Notes: generated by a model not told the origin, from the letters alone. Counted from the first letter of the stretch, positions 16,549 to 25,410 are shown. The stretch is DNA of 38,060 nt from UBA940 sp045613745 (GCA_045613745.1 JAZLBP010000015.1:1-38060); one strand, 5' to 3'. Numbers and translations are program-made.

Positions 16549-17430
16549 ATGCTATCGGAGAAAGAGTTACTTGCCAAGGTTCGCAAAATAGAAATTAAGA
16601 GCCGAGGATTGAGCAACAACATATTCGCCGGAAAGTACCACAGCGCATTCCGTGGACGAGGTATGTCGTTCAGCGAGGTGCGCGAATACCGCTTCGGTGA
16701 CGACGTGCGCGACATCGATTGGAACGTAACCGCCCGCACACGCGCCCCACATATCAAGATATATGAGGAGGAACGCGAGCTGACTATGATGCTGCTTGTG
16801 GACGTAAGTGCATCGAACACCTTTGGCTCAACCGAGCAAATCAAACGCGAAGTTATTGCCGAAATCGCCGCCGTGCTGGCATTCTCGGCTGTGCAGACAG
16901 GTGACAAGGTGGGCTGCCTGATGTTCAGCGACAAGGTAGAGCACTACATTCCTCCCAAGAAGGGCAAAGGTCACATCCTGACCATCATCCGCAGTTTGCT
17001 CAGCTTTGAGTCCGAGGGACACGGCACACGACTGGACGTTCCGCTCAAAGCGCTGACCAATATGTTGCGCAAGCGCTGCACCACCTTCGTGCTGTCGGAC
17101 TTCTTGTTTGATTCAGCCCAAGTTCCCGACGTGGAGGAGGCGCTCAAAATCGCAGTCGGCAAACACGACATTGTGGGAATTCGTATTTCGGATGAGCGCG
17201 AACACGAGTTGCCCGATGTGGGACTTGTCGAGATGAGCGACGCCGAGACGGGACGTACCGTATGGGTTGATACAAGCAGTCGCAAGGTACGCGAAAGCTA
17301 TGCTCGTCTGTGGAGTGAGCGCAACGAAGCAACCCAACAGCTATTGCGACGCTACAAGGTTGATTGCGCCGACATCGACACTGCCGACGACTATGTAACG
17401 GAACTTATCAAACTGTTCAAACAACGATGA
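16549..17430 (+). CDS. DUF58 domain protein (VWA-like)
   Basis: 293 residues. The DUF58 signature is clear: GRGMSFSEVREYRFGDDVRDIDWNVTAR, then a degenerate VWA-like fold with DVSASNTFG (Asp85, Ser87, Ser89 form a MIDAS-type DxSxS). No signal peptide or membrane segment, so it is probably cytoplasmic and bound to MoxR. The stop overlaps the next start by four bases (ATGA). DUF58 with MoxR is a standard pair in Bacteroidota upstream of the Bat genes. Confidence 0.93.
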   Translation: MLSEKELLAKVRKIEIKSRGLSNNIFAGKYHSAFRGRGMSFSEVREYRFGDDVRDIDWNVTARTRAPHIKIYEEERELTMMLLVDVSASNTFGSTEQIKREVIAEIAAVLAFSAVQTGDKVGCLMFSDKVEHYIPPKKGKGHILTIIRSLLSFESEGHGTRLDVPLKALTNMLRKRCTTFVLSDFLFDSAQVPDVEEALKIAVGKHDIVGIRISDEREHELPDVGLVEMSDAETGRTVWVDTSSRKVRESYARLWSERNEATQQLLRRYKVDCADIDTADDYVTELIKLFKQR

Positions 17431-18398
17431 AACACCTTTTCACAACCATAATATTAACCCTTGTGGCCTTTGTCGGAGTAGCACAAACCCAACGCCCGAC
17501 AATCTCGGCAGAGTTGGACCGCGACAGCGTGGCCATTGGCGACCGTGTGACTTTGAGTGTTACGGTTGACAAGGACATAATGCAAGTGGTGGCCTTTCCC
17601 GAGGTGGACACCGAGAAGGCGCAAGGCATAATCGAAGTTGTGGAGTCGGCTCCCGTCGATACCGTCGAGGTTGACGGCCGACGCATCCGCCTAACCAAAC
17701 GCTACACACTCACCTCGTTTGACGCGGGCAACTACCACGTCAGCGGCTATCCAGTGCTGTATGTCGATAAGAATATTGTCGATACGTTATACAGCCCCGA
17801 CACCCTGCTTCTGCGCGTGGCAACTTTCGACATCGACACCACCACAATGACCATCCACGACATCCGTCCCGTTAAGCACGTTCCCGTCAAGTTTGGCGAA
17901 TGGGCAGGCTGGGCGGCTCTTGGATTATTGGCATTAGCTGTGTTGGTGGCACTCGTGTGGGTGATTGTGCGATTGGTCCAAAAGAAACCCGTATTCGGTA
18001 AGGAGAAACCCGCCGAGCCTCCTCACGAGAAGGCTATCCGCGAGTTGCACGAGCTGGTACACCAAAAGCTGTGGCAAAACGGCCGTCACAAGCAATACTA
18101 CACCCGACTGACCGATATTCTGCGCGAATATTTGGATGGACGCTATGGTGTGGGTGCTATGGAGATGACCACCGACGAGATTTTGGCTGCTATACGCCCA
18201 TTGGAGTTGGATTCCAAGCAGGTGGCAATGATTGACGATTTGTTGCACACCGCAGACTTTGTAAAATTTGCTAAACACGCCCCCGACGCCGAGCAGAACG
18301 AAACTCTCTACACGGGCGTCTATTACTTTGTGGAGAACACCAAACAGGTGGATCCCGATGGGCCCAACAACGAATACAAGGAGGCAATGAAGGTATGA
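17427..18398 (+). CDS. Membrane protein of the Bat cluster (BatD/DUF4381-like)
   Basis: 323 residues from ATG 17427, the start that overlaps the DUF58 stop and begins a signal peptide (MKHLFTTIILTLVAFVGVAQ). The N-terminal half is a beta-rich periplasmic domain (RDSVAIGDRVTLSVTVDKD). One membrane helix follows near residues 155-185 (WAALGLLALAVLVALVWVIVRL). The C-terminal cytoplasmic part is helical and ends with a conserved-looking region (YYTRLTDILREYLDGRYGVGAMEMTTDEIL). It matches the short BatD-type/DUF4381 proteins found between DUF58 and the VWA genes, shorter than classical BatD. The assignment rests on layout and context. Confidence 0.75.
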   Translation: MKHLFTTIILTLVAFVGVAQTQRPTISAELDRDSVAIGDRVTLSVTVDKDIMQVVAFPEVDTEKAQGIIEVVESAPVDTVEVDGRRIRLTKRYTLTSFDAGNYHVSGYPVLYVDKNIVDTLYSPDTLLLRVATFDIDTTTMTIHDIRPVKHVPVKFGEWAGWAALGLLALAVLVALVWVIVRLVQKKPVFGKEKPAEPPHEKAIRELHELVHQKLWQNGRHKQYYTRLTDILREYLDGRYGVGAMEMTTDEILAAIRPLELDSKQVAMIDDLLHTADFVKFAKHAPDAEQNETLYTGVYYFVENTKQVDPDGPNNEYKEAMKV

Positions 18399-19222
18399 GA
18401 AACATAATGCGACATATCACAATGGTTGTGGCCTCGGTTGTGGCCCTTATGTGCTGCGAGGAGTGCTTTGCACAGAAGTATCCCGAGCGTCGTACCACGC
18501 GCCAAGGCAACAAAGCCTACAACAGCGGCAACTACTCCGAAGCCGAAGTTAAATACCGCAAGGCTTTGGCCGAGAACCGAGAGTTGTGGCAGGCAGATTA
18601 CAACCTCGCAAACGCCACCTACAAACAGGAGCGCTACAACGATGCTGCAAAGATGTGGCAACGCGTAGCCGAGGATAGTCTGCGCACCGAGAGCGAGAAG
18701 GCCGAGGCATTGTTCAATGTTGGTAATGCGCTGTTCAGCGAGCGCAAGTTCGAGGAGGCCATCGAGGCCTACAAATCGTCGTTGCGTCTGGTCCCCGGTG
18801 ACACCGAGTGCAAGTTCAATCTGGCCTATGCCCAAAAGATGTTGCAGGAACAACAAAACCAGCAACAACAGCAACAGCAAAACGACCAGAATCAGGACCA
18901 AAATCAAGACCAGCAGAACGACCAAAACAAAAACAACGACCAAAACCAAGACCAGAACCAAGATAAAAACGGCGACAACAATCGCGACCAACAAAACAAA
19001 GACCAAGAGCCGCAAGGGGACAACAAGGACGACAAACAAAACGACCAAAAGCAGAATCCCCAAGGCGAAAAACCCCAACCTCAAAATGGTCAGCAACCCC
19101 GAATGAGTCAGCAGCAAGCCGACCAACTGTTGCAGGCTATTCAGGGCGAGGAGGACAAGACACGCGACAAGATGGACAAACAGAAAGCCGTTGCCGTAGG
19201 TCGCTCGGGCAAAAACTGGTAG
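18395..19222 (+). CDS. BatC-like tetratricopeptide repeat protein with Gln/Asn/Asp-rich tail
   Basis: 275 residues. An N-terminal signal sequence ends near FAQKYPE. Three TPR units follow at about residues 30-150 (NKAYNSGNYSEAEVKYRKAL, DYNLANATYKQERYNDAAKM, LFNVGNALFSERKFEEAIEA). Next is a stretch of about 80 residues almost entirely Gln, Asn, Asp and Lys. The C terminus returns to an ordered motif (MSQQQADQLLQAIQGEEDKT ... KNW) that is typical of BatC. BatC proteins act with BatA/BatB on the periplasmic side; the precise role is unsettled. The gene comes before batA here. ATGA overlap with the preceding gene. Confidence 0.85.
   Translation: MRNIMRHITMVVASVVALMCCEECFAQKYPERRTTRQGNKAYNSGNYSEAEVKYRKALAENRELWQADYNLANATYKQERYNDAAKMWQRVAEDSLRTESEKAEALFNVGNALFSERKFEEAIEAYKSSLRLVPGDTECKFNLAYAQKMLQEQQNQQQQQQQNDQNQDQNQDQQNDQNKNNDQNQDQNQDKNGDNNRDQQNKDQEPQGDNKDDKQNDQKQNPQGEKPQPQNGQQPRMSQQQADQLLQAIQGEEDKTRDKMDKQKAVAVGRSGKNW
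18850..19095 (+). repeat. Low-complexity CAA/GAC-rich coding repeat in batC-like gene
   Basis: Imperfect tandem runs of caa, aac, gac and cag codons encode repeated DQNQ-type units. The register varies, as expected of slippage-prone sequence. It is confined to one gene and stays in frame. Confidence 0.8.
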
Positions 19223-19235
19223 ATAACAACAAAGT

Positions 19236-20225
19236 ATGATTACATTTGCAAATCCCAAGCTACTATGGTTGCTGACGGCGATTGTACCGTTGGTGGCGTG
19301 GTACATATACAACCAAATCAAAGGCGGCGCTACGCTCCGAATGTCGAGCATCGCGACCGTTCCGCCCGCCACACGTTCGCTCAAATACTATCTGCGCCAT
19401 CTGCCATTCGCACTGCGTATGGGTGCTATTGCGCTGATGATTGTTGCATTGGCGCGTCCGCAAAGCACCGAGAAGGGCAGCAACGTCACAACCGAGGGTA
19501 TCGACATTGTGTTGGCGATGGATGTTTCGAGCAGTATGTTGGCGCGCGACTTCGAACCCGACCGCATTGGTGCGGCACGTCAAGTGGCCTCGAAGTTTAT
19601 CGTTGACCGCACAAGCGACCGCATAGGTATCGTTGTGTTTGCGGGCGAAAGCTTTACTCAAAGTCCGCTTACCACCGACAAGAACTCGTTGCTCACCCTG
19701 ATGGGACAAATCAAAAGTGGCGTAATTGAAGATGGTACAGCCATAGGCAACGGACTTGCAACGGCCATCAACCGACTCAAAGAGAGCGATGCCAAGAGCA
19801 AAGTTATAATCCTGCTGACCGACGGTGTAAACAACAGCGGACAAATTGCACCCCTGACCGCCGCCGAGATTGCAACCACACTCGGAATTAAGGTCTATAC
19901 CGTAGGCGTGGGTACGCAAGGTATGGCGCCCTACCCCGCTGTCGATATGTGGGGCAACACGGTCTATCAGAAGATGAAGGTGGATATTGACGAAAAGACC
20001 CTGAGCGAGATTGCTGCGATGACAGGTGGCGAGTATTTCCGCGCTACCGACGAGAAGAAACTCTCGGAGATTTACGACCGCATCAACCGCTTGGAGCGCA
20101 CAAAAATCGATACAACCGAATACACACTCTATCACGAGTTGTTTGTGCGCTACCTGGTGTGGGCACTTGCGCTACTGGTGGCGGAGTTCGCCTTGCGCAA
20201 ACTCTGGCTCAAACAACTTCCCTAA
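19236..20225 (+). CDS. batA: BatA-type VWA domain membrane protein
   Basis: 329 residues. Two membrane helices at the N terminus (about 8-25 and 57-75), a periplasmic or exposed VWA domain with MIDAS DVSSS (Asp96, Ser98, Ser100), the second metal Thr region GTAIGNGLATAI and Asp in LLTDGVNNSG, and a C-terminal helix (LVWALALLVAEFALRKLW). This is the Aerotolerance-operon BatA layout. It is 13 bases from the BatC-like gene and 22 before BatB, its paralog. MoxR is the presumed ATPase partner. The symbol follows layout and family. Confidence 0.9.
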   Translation: MITFANPKLLWLLTAIVPLVAWYIYNQIKGGATLRMSSIATVPPATRSLKYYLRHLPFALRMGAIALMIVALARPQSTEKGSNVTTEGIDIVLAMDVSSSMLARDFEPDRIGAARQVASKFIVDRTSDRIGIVVFAGESFTQSPLTTDKNSLLTLMGQIKSGVIEDGTAIGNGLATAINRLKESDAKSKVIILLTDGVNNSGQIAPLTAAEIATTLGIKVYTVGVGTQGMAPYPAVDMWGNTVYQKMKVDIDEKTLSEIAAMTGGEYFRATDEKKLSEIYDRINRLERTKIDTTEYTLYHELFVRYLVWALALLVAEFALRKLWLKQLP

Positions 20226-20247
20226 AACCACTTAACTACTCACGAAA

Positions 20248-21267
20248 ATGTTTCGATTCGAGAATCCAGATATGCTCCTGCTGTTGCTGCTTGTGCCTGC
20301 ACTTGTGGCGGCCTACATCTATGCGCGCATCGACCGACGCCGACGCATAGCACGTTTCGGCAACCCGACAACCGTACGCTCGCTGATGCCCGAAGCCTCG
20401 ATGCGACGCGACACAGCCAAGTTTATTATATATATGGTAGCGGTAGTATTGATCGTCTTCTCGCTGGCACGCCCGCAGTTTGGCAGCAAACTCAAAGAGG
20501 TCAAACGCGAAGGAATCGAGCTTATGCTGGCTGTCGATGTGTCGAACTCGATGCTTGCCGAAGACTTTGCACCCAACCGCCTAGAGCGCACCAAATACTC
20601 CATCGCACGTCTGCTCGAAGGCCTGCATCAAGACCGCGTGGGTTTGGTTGTTTTTGCAGGTGACGCCTACGTTCAGCTGCCCATCACCTCGGACTACCTT
20701 ACCGCTCGCAACTTCGTGCAGCGAGTGTCACCAACAATGGTATCGAAACAAGGTACTGCCATTGGAGCTGCCATCGACTTGGCGGCAAACAGTTTTTCGT
20801 CACAGAGCGAAGGCAGTCGCGCCATAATCCTTATCACCGACGGCGAAAACCACGAAGACAACCCCATTGCTGCAGCCAAGCGCGCCGCCGAGCAGGGCAT
20901 TAAAATCTATGCCATCGGTATCGGAACTCCCGAGGGTGCTCCCATCCGTTTGAACGGCGATTTCATCCGCGATGATAATGGCGAGTTGGTGGTGTCGAAA
21001 CTCGACGAGTCAACCCTGCGCGAGGTGGCTCTTTCGACCGACGGAGCCTACATCCGTTCGACCGAGAAGAGTATGGGTCTGGCCGAAATCATCGAGAAAA
21101 TCAAACAAACCGAGCAGAGTGAATTCACCACTGTGCAGTTTGAGGAGTATGACGAAAGGTATCAATATCTGCTGGCTGTGGCACTTGCATTGCTACTGCT
21201 CGATAGCATGGTGCTGACCAAGCGCAACCGCCACCTGCGTCATCTCAATATTTTCACCCGCAAGTAG
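20248..21267 (+). CDS. batB: BatB-type VWA domain membrane protein
   Basis: 339 residues. Same plan as BatA: N-terminal helices (about 8-26 and 58-75), VWA domain with DVSNS (Asp97, Ser99, Ser101), GTAIGAAIDLA, LITDGENHEDN, then a C-terminal helix (YLLAVALALLLLDSMVL). It is the last gene of the cluster. No BatE gene, and no long BatD, follows. I see no terminator before the galE promoter, so some read-through is possible. Confidence 0.9.
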   Translation: MFRFENPDMLLLLLLVPALVAAYIYARIDRRRRIARFGNPTTVRSLMPEASMRRDTAKFIIYMVAVVLIVFSLARPQFGSKLKEVKREGIELMLAVDVSNSMLAEDFAPNRLERTKYSIARLLEGLHQDRVGLVVFAGDAYVQLPITSDYLTARNFVQRVSPTMVSKQGTAIGAAIDLAANSFSSQSEGSRAIILITDGENHEDNPIAAAKRAAEQGIKIYAIGIGTPEGAPIRLNGDFIRDDNGELVVSKLDESTLREVALSTDGAYIRSTEKSMGLAEIIEKIKQTEQSEFTTVQFEEYDERYQYLLAVALALLLLDSMVLTKRNRHLRHLNIFTRK

Positions 21268-21272
21268 GTGGG

Positions 21273-21303
21273 TTGGAAAATCAAAATACATTGCTTAACT
21301 TTG
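21273..21303 (+). promoter_or_regulatory. Promoter of galE
   Basis: TTGG (21273-21276), 19 bases, TAACTTTG (21296-21303), directly after the batB stop. The start codon is 71 bases downstream. Confidence 0.65.
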
Positions 21304-21374
21304 CAATGATATGCACCGCCCGCTGCGGGCAAGCAAAACACGAAACGAACTAAATCAAAATAAAAAATCTGACT

Positions 21375-22397
21375 ATGAGCAAATGCGTATTGGTTACCGG
21401 AGGTGCAGGCTACATCGGCTCGCACACCACCGTCGAGTTGACAGCAGCAGGATATGATGTTGTCATTGCCGACAATCTGTCGAACTCCGACATCAGCGGC
21501 GTAGAGGGCGTACGCGCCATCACCGGCAAAAACATCCCCTTTGTGGAGATGAACTGTCTGGACAAAGCCGCAATGGAGAAACTCTTTGAGGAGTACAAAA
21601 TCGACGCTGTAATCCACTTTGCAGCCTTCAAGGCAGTGGGTGAATCGGTAGCTGAGCCGCTCAAATACTATTCGAACAACATCGAATCGTTCGTAACCTT
21701 GTTGCAAGTGGCTGCGAAATATGGTGTGAACAATATCGTATTCTCGTCGTCGGCAACCGTTTACGGCCAACCCGATGTTCTGCCCGCAACCGAACAAACG
21801 CCCCGCAAACCCGCAACCTCGCCATATGGTAACACCAAACAAATGTGCGAGGATATTCTGCGCGACACAGTGGCTGCTTCGGCTTCGCTCAAAGGTATCG
21901 CTCTGCGCTACTTCAACCCCATTGGCGCACACCCCACCGCACTGATTGGTGAGTTGCCCAAGGGTGTACCCAACAACCTTGTACCCTTCATCACCCAAAC
22001 TGCCGCAGGCGTTCGCGAGTGCCTGAGCATCTTTGGTGATGACTACAACACCCCCGACGGCTCGTGCTTGCGCGACTACATCGACGTGGTGGATTTGGCA
22101 AAGGCTCACGTTACTGCTGTTAGCCGTATGCTGGATGACAAGAACAAGGAGCGCTACGAGATTTTCAACATCGGTACTGGTCGCGCCGTATCGGTATTCG
22201 AGTTGGTAAACACCTTCGAGAAGGTAAATAATCTGAAACTGAACTACAAAGTTGTAGGTCGCCGTCCCGGCGATGTTGAGTCGGTATGGGCCGACACAAC
22301 TTTGGCCGAGACCGAACTTGGCTGGAAAGCTGAGCGCTCGCTCGACGACACTTTGAAGAGCGCTTGGGAGTGGGAAAAACGCGTTCGCGGTTTGTAA
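21375..22397 (+). CDS. galE: UDP-glucose 4-epimerase
   Basis: 340 residues, the standard GalE length. Short-chain dehydrogenase fold: NAD-binding GGAGYIGS with Gly9, Gly12 and Gly15, the catalytic Ser region FSSSATVYG, and the catalytic pair Tyr151/Lys155 in YGNTK. The GalE-specific RYFNPIGAHP, SIFGDDYNTPDGSCLRDYI and GTGRAVSVFE are present. It interconverts UDP-glucose and UDP-galactose for surface sugars. It has its own promoter. Confidence 0.97.
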   Translation: MSKCVLVTGGAGYIGSHTTVELTAAGYDVVIADNLSNSDISGVEGVRAITGKNIPFVEMNCLDKAAMEKLFEEYKIDAVIHFAAFKAVGESVAEPLKYYSNNIESFVTLLQVAAKYGVNNIVFSSSATVYGQPDVLPATEQTPRKPATSPYGNTKQMCEDILRDTVAASASLKGIALRYFNPIGAHPTALIGELPKGVPNNLVPFITQTAAGVRECLSIFGDDYNTPDGSCLRDYIDVVDLAKAHVTAVSRMLDDKNKERYEIFNIGTGRAVSVFELVNTFEKVNNLKLNYKVVGRRPGDVESVWADTTLAETELGWKAERSLDDTLKSAWEWEKRVRGL

Positions 22398-22428
22398 TCA
22401 CCGCGGGCGAAACGATAAGCATTAGACC

Positions 22429-22466
22429 CCAAACGAGCCTGTCCTATATTGGACGGGCTCGTTTGG
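22429..22466. terminator. Long perfect-type hairpin between galE and the acyltransferase gene
   Basis: A 16-bp stem (22429-22444 with 22451-22466, one G-U pair) around the loop TATATT. No T-run follows on the plus strand. It probably terminates galE transcription or protects its 3' end. Confidence 0.6.
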
Positions 22467-22493
22467 CATAAGCCACCCTGTTAGGCCTGCTCA

Positions 22494-22535
22494 TAAAAAA
22501 AATCAACCCTACCGAATATTCGATAGGGTTGATTT
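22494..22535 (-). terminator. Terminator of the acyltransferase gene
   Basis: Minus-strand stem of 16 pairs with one mismatch (AAATCAACCCTA...TAGGGTTGATTT) around a three-base loop, followed by a run of T. It lies about 30 bases past the stop codon. Confidence 0.8.
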
Positions 22536-22565
22536 TCGTATAGACTTGCGGTATCACCGCGAAGG

Positions 22566-23933
22566 TTATTTCAGCATTGCGTCCAAGCGCTCGAAGATGC
22601 TCTTGCGAACTGCACGCAGCTCGTCCATCTTCTTGCGGTTCAGGCGGCTTACAAAGATGCAGGTACCGATAAACTTCCAGAACAGACGCAGATAGTTCCA
22701 CGTCAGGATAAACATTGCGGGGAATGCCACAAAGTAGCCCAACGCCCACCAGAATCCCATATATACCCACAGCAGCACCACGGGCACAATCAGACACAAA
22801 GGCACCGACACAAACACACTCACACCAACGTGGAAAGAGCTGTTGAACATACGGTCTTTGATAAGCCATTTGAGGAAAATCTTGGGGATAAGGAACAGCA
22901 AGCAGGTGGGGATAACCGACACCAACAACAAGGGCAGCAACAAAAGCAAGCCCAAACCGCGCAGGATTGCAGCACCATAACCGGGGTTCTTGATGAACAA
23001 CCAGTCGCGGATTTTGTATCGTTTCAACTCGTTGGCGAAGTAAGCGGTATCTTTGTACACCTCCTCCATCTCCTCGGGGTGCTCCTTGGTTGCCTCTTGC
23101 AGTGCCGACACAAGTTTTTGGTCGCTCAACAGACGCGAAGGCAGGTAGTTGAATTTAAAACCGTTCTCGATAGCATATTTACGGCCATAACCTGTTTCGC
23201 GCAAGAAGTCGATTTGGTCATAGTGTTCCAAGTCATCGACATGAAGCATCATACTCAAAATCTCGTCACGCACGATTTTGTTGATCTCCATCATTGTCTC
23301 GCGAGGCTCTTGTTGGTAGCGCTCGTAGTATGGTTTGAGCGAGATGGGCTTACCGAACTTAATCATCATATCGGTACGCGCGTGGAAGTAGTTGGAGTAG
23401 TGGTTACACGAAGGCAACACCATCACATCCTGCTCGAAGTTCATACGCTTTGCAGCGTCGAATGCGATACGCAGATAACCGATTTTGAAGTTACCCAACC
23501 AACGTTTGTCTTGGTGGTCAGCCTCGGGGAAGAGCATCAATGTCTCGCCATCTTGCAGAGCTTGGCCTGCAGCATCGAATGTGTCTTGGTTTTTACCGAT
23601 TGCTGAATATCCCTCGTGGCTCATACGATATGCGGGCAGCATACCGAAAGTACGAAGCACTTTGTTGAATATGGGATTTTTGAACACGTTGGCACGTGCA
23701 ATGAAGTTCATACGACGGTCCGTAAGTTGCAGACACACGCACAACGGGTCGTTCAGACAGTTTTGGTGGTTCGAAACCAAAACCACAGGAGTACCATCTG
23801 CCGGCACGTTTTCCAATCCCACAAGGTGCTCTTTACGAAAATAGAGCCAAGAGTTCACATACTGCAAGTATGTGCGGAATGCTTTCAGAAAAAGAGAGTG
23901 ATCTCTCGGAGTACGTTTTTTTTCCATAGGCAA
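22566..23933 (-). CDS. PlsC-type 1-acyl-sn-glycerol-3-phosphate acyltransferase family protein
   Basis: 455 residues, long for this family. The acyltransferase domain occupies the first half: VLVSNHQNCLNDPLCV holds the His and Asp of the catalytic motif, but spaced HX5D rather than HX4D. Motif III is seen in LMLFPEADHQDK and motif IV in VMVLPSCNHYSN. The second half has several hydrophobic helices (LRGLGLLLLLPLLLVSVIP, SVFVSVPLCLIVPVVLLWVY, YFVAFPAMFILTW), so it is a multi-pass membrane protein. Such proteins transfer acyl chains to glycerophosphate lipids; a role in ornithine or other special lipids is also possible. The start may be Met1 or Met3. Confidence 0.82.
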   Translation of the reverse strand: MPMEKKRTPRDHSLFLKAFRTYLQYVNSWLYFRKEHLVGLENVPADGTPVVLVSNHQNCLNDPLCVCLQLTDRRMNFIARANVFKNPIFNKVLRTFGMLPAYRMSHEGYSAIGKNQDTFDAAGQALQDGETLMLFPEADHQDKRWLGNFKIGYLRIAFDAAKRMNFEQDVMVLPSCNHYSNYFHARTDMMIKFGKPISLKPYYERYQQEPRETMMEINKIVRDEILSMMLHVDDLEHYDQIDFLRETGYGRKYAIENGFKFNYLPSRLLSDQKLVSALQEATKEHPEEMEEVYKDTAYFANELKRYKIRDWLFIKNPGYGAAILRGLGLLLLLPLLLVSVIPTCLLFLIPKIFLKWLIKDRMFNSSFHVGVSVFVSVPLCLIVPVVLLWVYMGFWWALGYFVAFPAMFILTWNYLRLFWKFIGTCIFVSRLNRKKMDELRAVRKSIFERLDAMLK

Positions 23934-24053
23934 TTCTTTAAGTTATAACCCAAGTACGCTCCGCCACCAATCGGGACATTGTTAGTTTTTTTTAGTTGTC
24001 CCTAGCGTTTTTCGCAAGGTAAAACTTCGCATACAAGAGCCGATTTACAAATT

Positions 24054-24061
24054 CAAAGATA
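24054..24061 (-). promoter_or_regulatory. Candidate -7 box of the acyltransferase gene
   Basis: TATCTTTG on the minus strand, about 120 bases before the start codon. No clear -33 box. The rest of 23934-24197 is AT-rich with no supported gene. Confidence 0.45.
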
Positions 24062-24197
24062 AGAAGTTTTTTCGAATTACCACCCTTTTATATTACTTTT
24101 TTGCCTTTTGGTGGCCCTATATAAAACCTAACTCACTGATTTTAACACACTTAATCACACAACACCGTCCCCAACGCCCAAACAAGCCTCAAAAAGC

Positions 24198-24238
24198 AAA
24201 AAAAACTTGGGTCACATCCGTCACGGATGTAACCCAAG
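24198..24238 (-). terminator. Terminator of the ROK kinase gene
   Basis: Minus-strand stem of 15 pairs (CTTGGGTTACATCCG with its complement, one mismatch) around a three-base loop, followed by eight T. Confidence 0.88.
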
Positions 24239-24282
24239 CAGCATTATGAAACGATTATTGTTATTTTTTTGCGTATTGTCTA

Positions 24283-25278
24283 TTACCAAACCAGGGCCGA
24301 TGCACCACGCACTGCAGCGTTGTCATCGTTGATTTGCGACAAAGCGAGTTTCACGTCGCCATAGATGCGAAGCAGCGAAGCACGCATAGCTTTCTCGGTA
24401 GGCTCCAGAATCAGGTTGCCTGCTTTTGCCAGACCACCTGTAATGAAGATAGCCTCGGGATCGAGGATAGGCAGAATGTTTGCCAAGCATTTACCGAGCA
24501 AATCGCCGGTGTACTCATAAGCACGTTTAGCAAGAGCGTCGCCAGCCAGAGCTGCGTCGCTGATATCTTTACTTTCGATCTTCTCGGGATCTACACTACG
24601 CAGAATGCTGGGCTCGTCGGTATCGTTCAGCCAGTTGGTAACGGTGCGAACAATACCTGTTGCCGAAGCGTAAGGCTCGATGCAACCGCGCAGACCGCAA
24701 CCACATTGACGACCTTCGGGTTGAACTACAATGTGACCAAGCTCGCCGCCGAAACCACGGTGACCGTTGATAAGGCCGCCATTGAGCACGATACCACCAC
24801 CGACACCTGTGCCGAGGGTTACAACCACAAAGTTTTTCATACCTTTTGCACCGCCATATACCATCTCGCCGATAGCTGCTGCGTTGGCGTCGTTGGTTAC
24901 AACGATTTTGGTGCCGTTGAGTTTGGCGTCACTCTCAAAGCGAGCCAAGATATCTTTCGCGATGGGGAAGATACGGTTGTGTTGGTCGCTCACGTTGTCG
25001 GGAGTCCACAAGTTGCCGGGGTTGTCGATAGTGCAGTTGTTGTAGTTGGCCATAGGAGCACCCATACCGATACCTACAACCTCGTAGTCGCCCTCTTGCA
25101 GTGCCAGCAGGCGTTGGATTTCGCTGCACAATTTGTCAACATAAGCGGGATAATCGCTCTCGCGGGGGTATGCCGACATTGCGATAATTGCATTTGCGCA
25201 AACATTTCCGGCTGCATCAACGATACCGATTTTGGTTCGTGTTCCGCCAATATCAATTCCTACCGAAAGTTTATTCAT
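24283..25278 (-). CDS. ROK family sugar kinase (glucokinase-like)
   Basis: 331 residues. ATP-binding N terminus GIDIGGTRTKIGIVD, then VTNDANAAAIGE, TLGTGVGGGI, and the ROK zinc motif with GHIV...CGCGLRGCIE. These fit a cytoplasmic glucokinase or N-acetyl-sugar kinase. Substrate choice cannot be read directly, though the nearby N-acetylglucosaminidase makes an amino-sugar role conceivable. It is divergent from the prenyl synthase operon through a compact shared promoter region. Confidence 0.9.
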   Translation of the reverse strand: MNKLSVGIDIGGTRTKIGIVDAAGNVCANAIIAMSAYPRESDYPAYVDKLCSEIQRLLALQEGDYEVVGIGMGAPMANYNNCTIDNPGNLWTPDNVSDQHNRIFPIAKDILARFESDAKLNGTKIVVTNDANAAAIGEMVYGGAKGMKNFVVVTLGTGVGGGIVLNGGLINGHRGFGGELGHIVVQPEGRQCGCGLRGCIEPYASATGIVRTVTNWLNDTDEPSILRSVDPEKIESKDISDAALAGDALAKRAYEYTGDLLGKCLANILPILDPEAIFITGGLAKAGNLILEPTEKAMRASLLRIYGDVKLALSQINDDNAAVRGASALVW

Positions 25279-25318
25279 ATGTTTAGTATTTTAGTTGTTA
25301 ATGAAGGTTAATTATTTC

Positions 25319-25349
25319 CAAAAGTACTACTTTTTTTTTGAATCGCAAA
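25319..25349 (-). promoter_or_regulatory. Promoter of the ROK kinase gene
   Basis: On the minus strand TTTG (25349-25346), 19 bases, TACTTTTG (25326-25319). It interlocks with the divergent promoter at 25337-25366. Confidence 0.72.
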
Positions 25350-25366
25350 AAATAAATGTATATTTG
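25337..25366 (+). promoter_or_regulatory. Promoter of the prenyl synthase-U32-DUF2461 operon
   Basis: TTTG (25337-25340), 18 bases, TATATTTG (25359-25366). The start codon is 45 bases downstream. It overlaps the opposite-facing ROK promoter. Confidence 0.7.
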
Positions 25367-25410
25367 TACAACTTCTCGACGCGAGAAGTCTCTTGTGACA
25401 ACACATTAAT

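Noticed and set aside
18850..19095. Possible CRISPR-like or tandem non-coding array
   Set aside because: The repeats are codon-phased and encode Q/N/D residues inside an intact gene; no conserved spacer structure.
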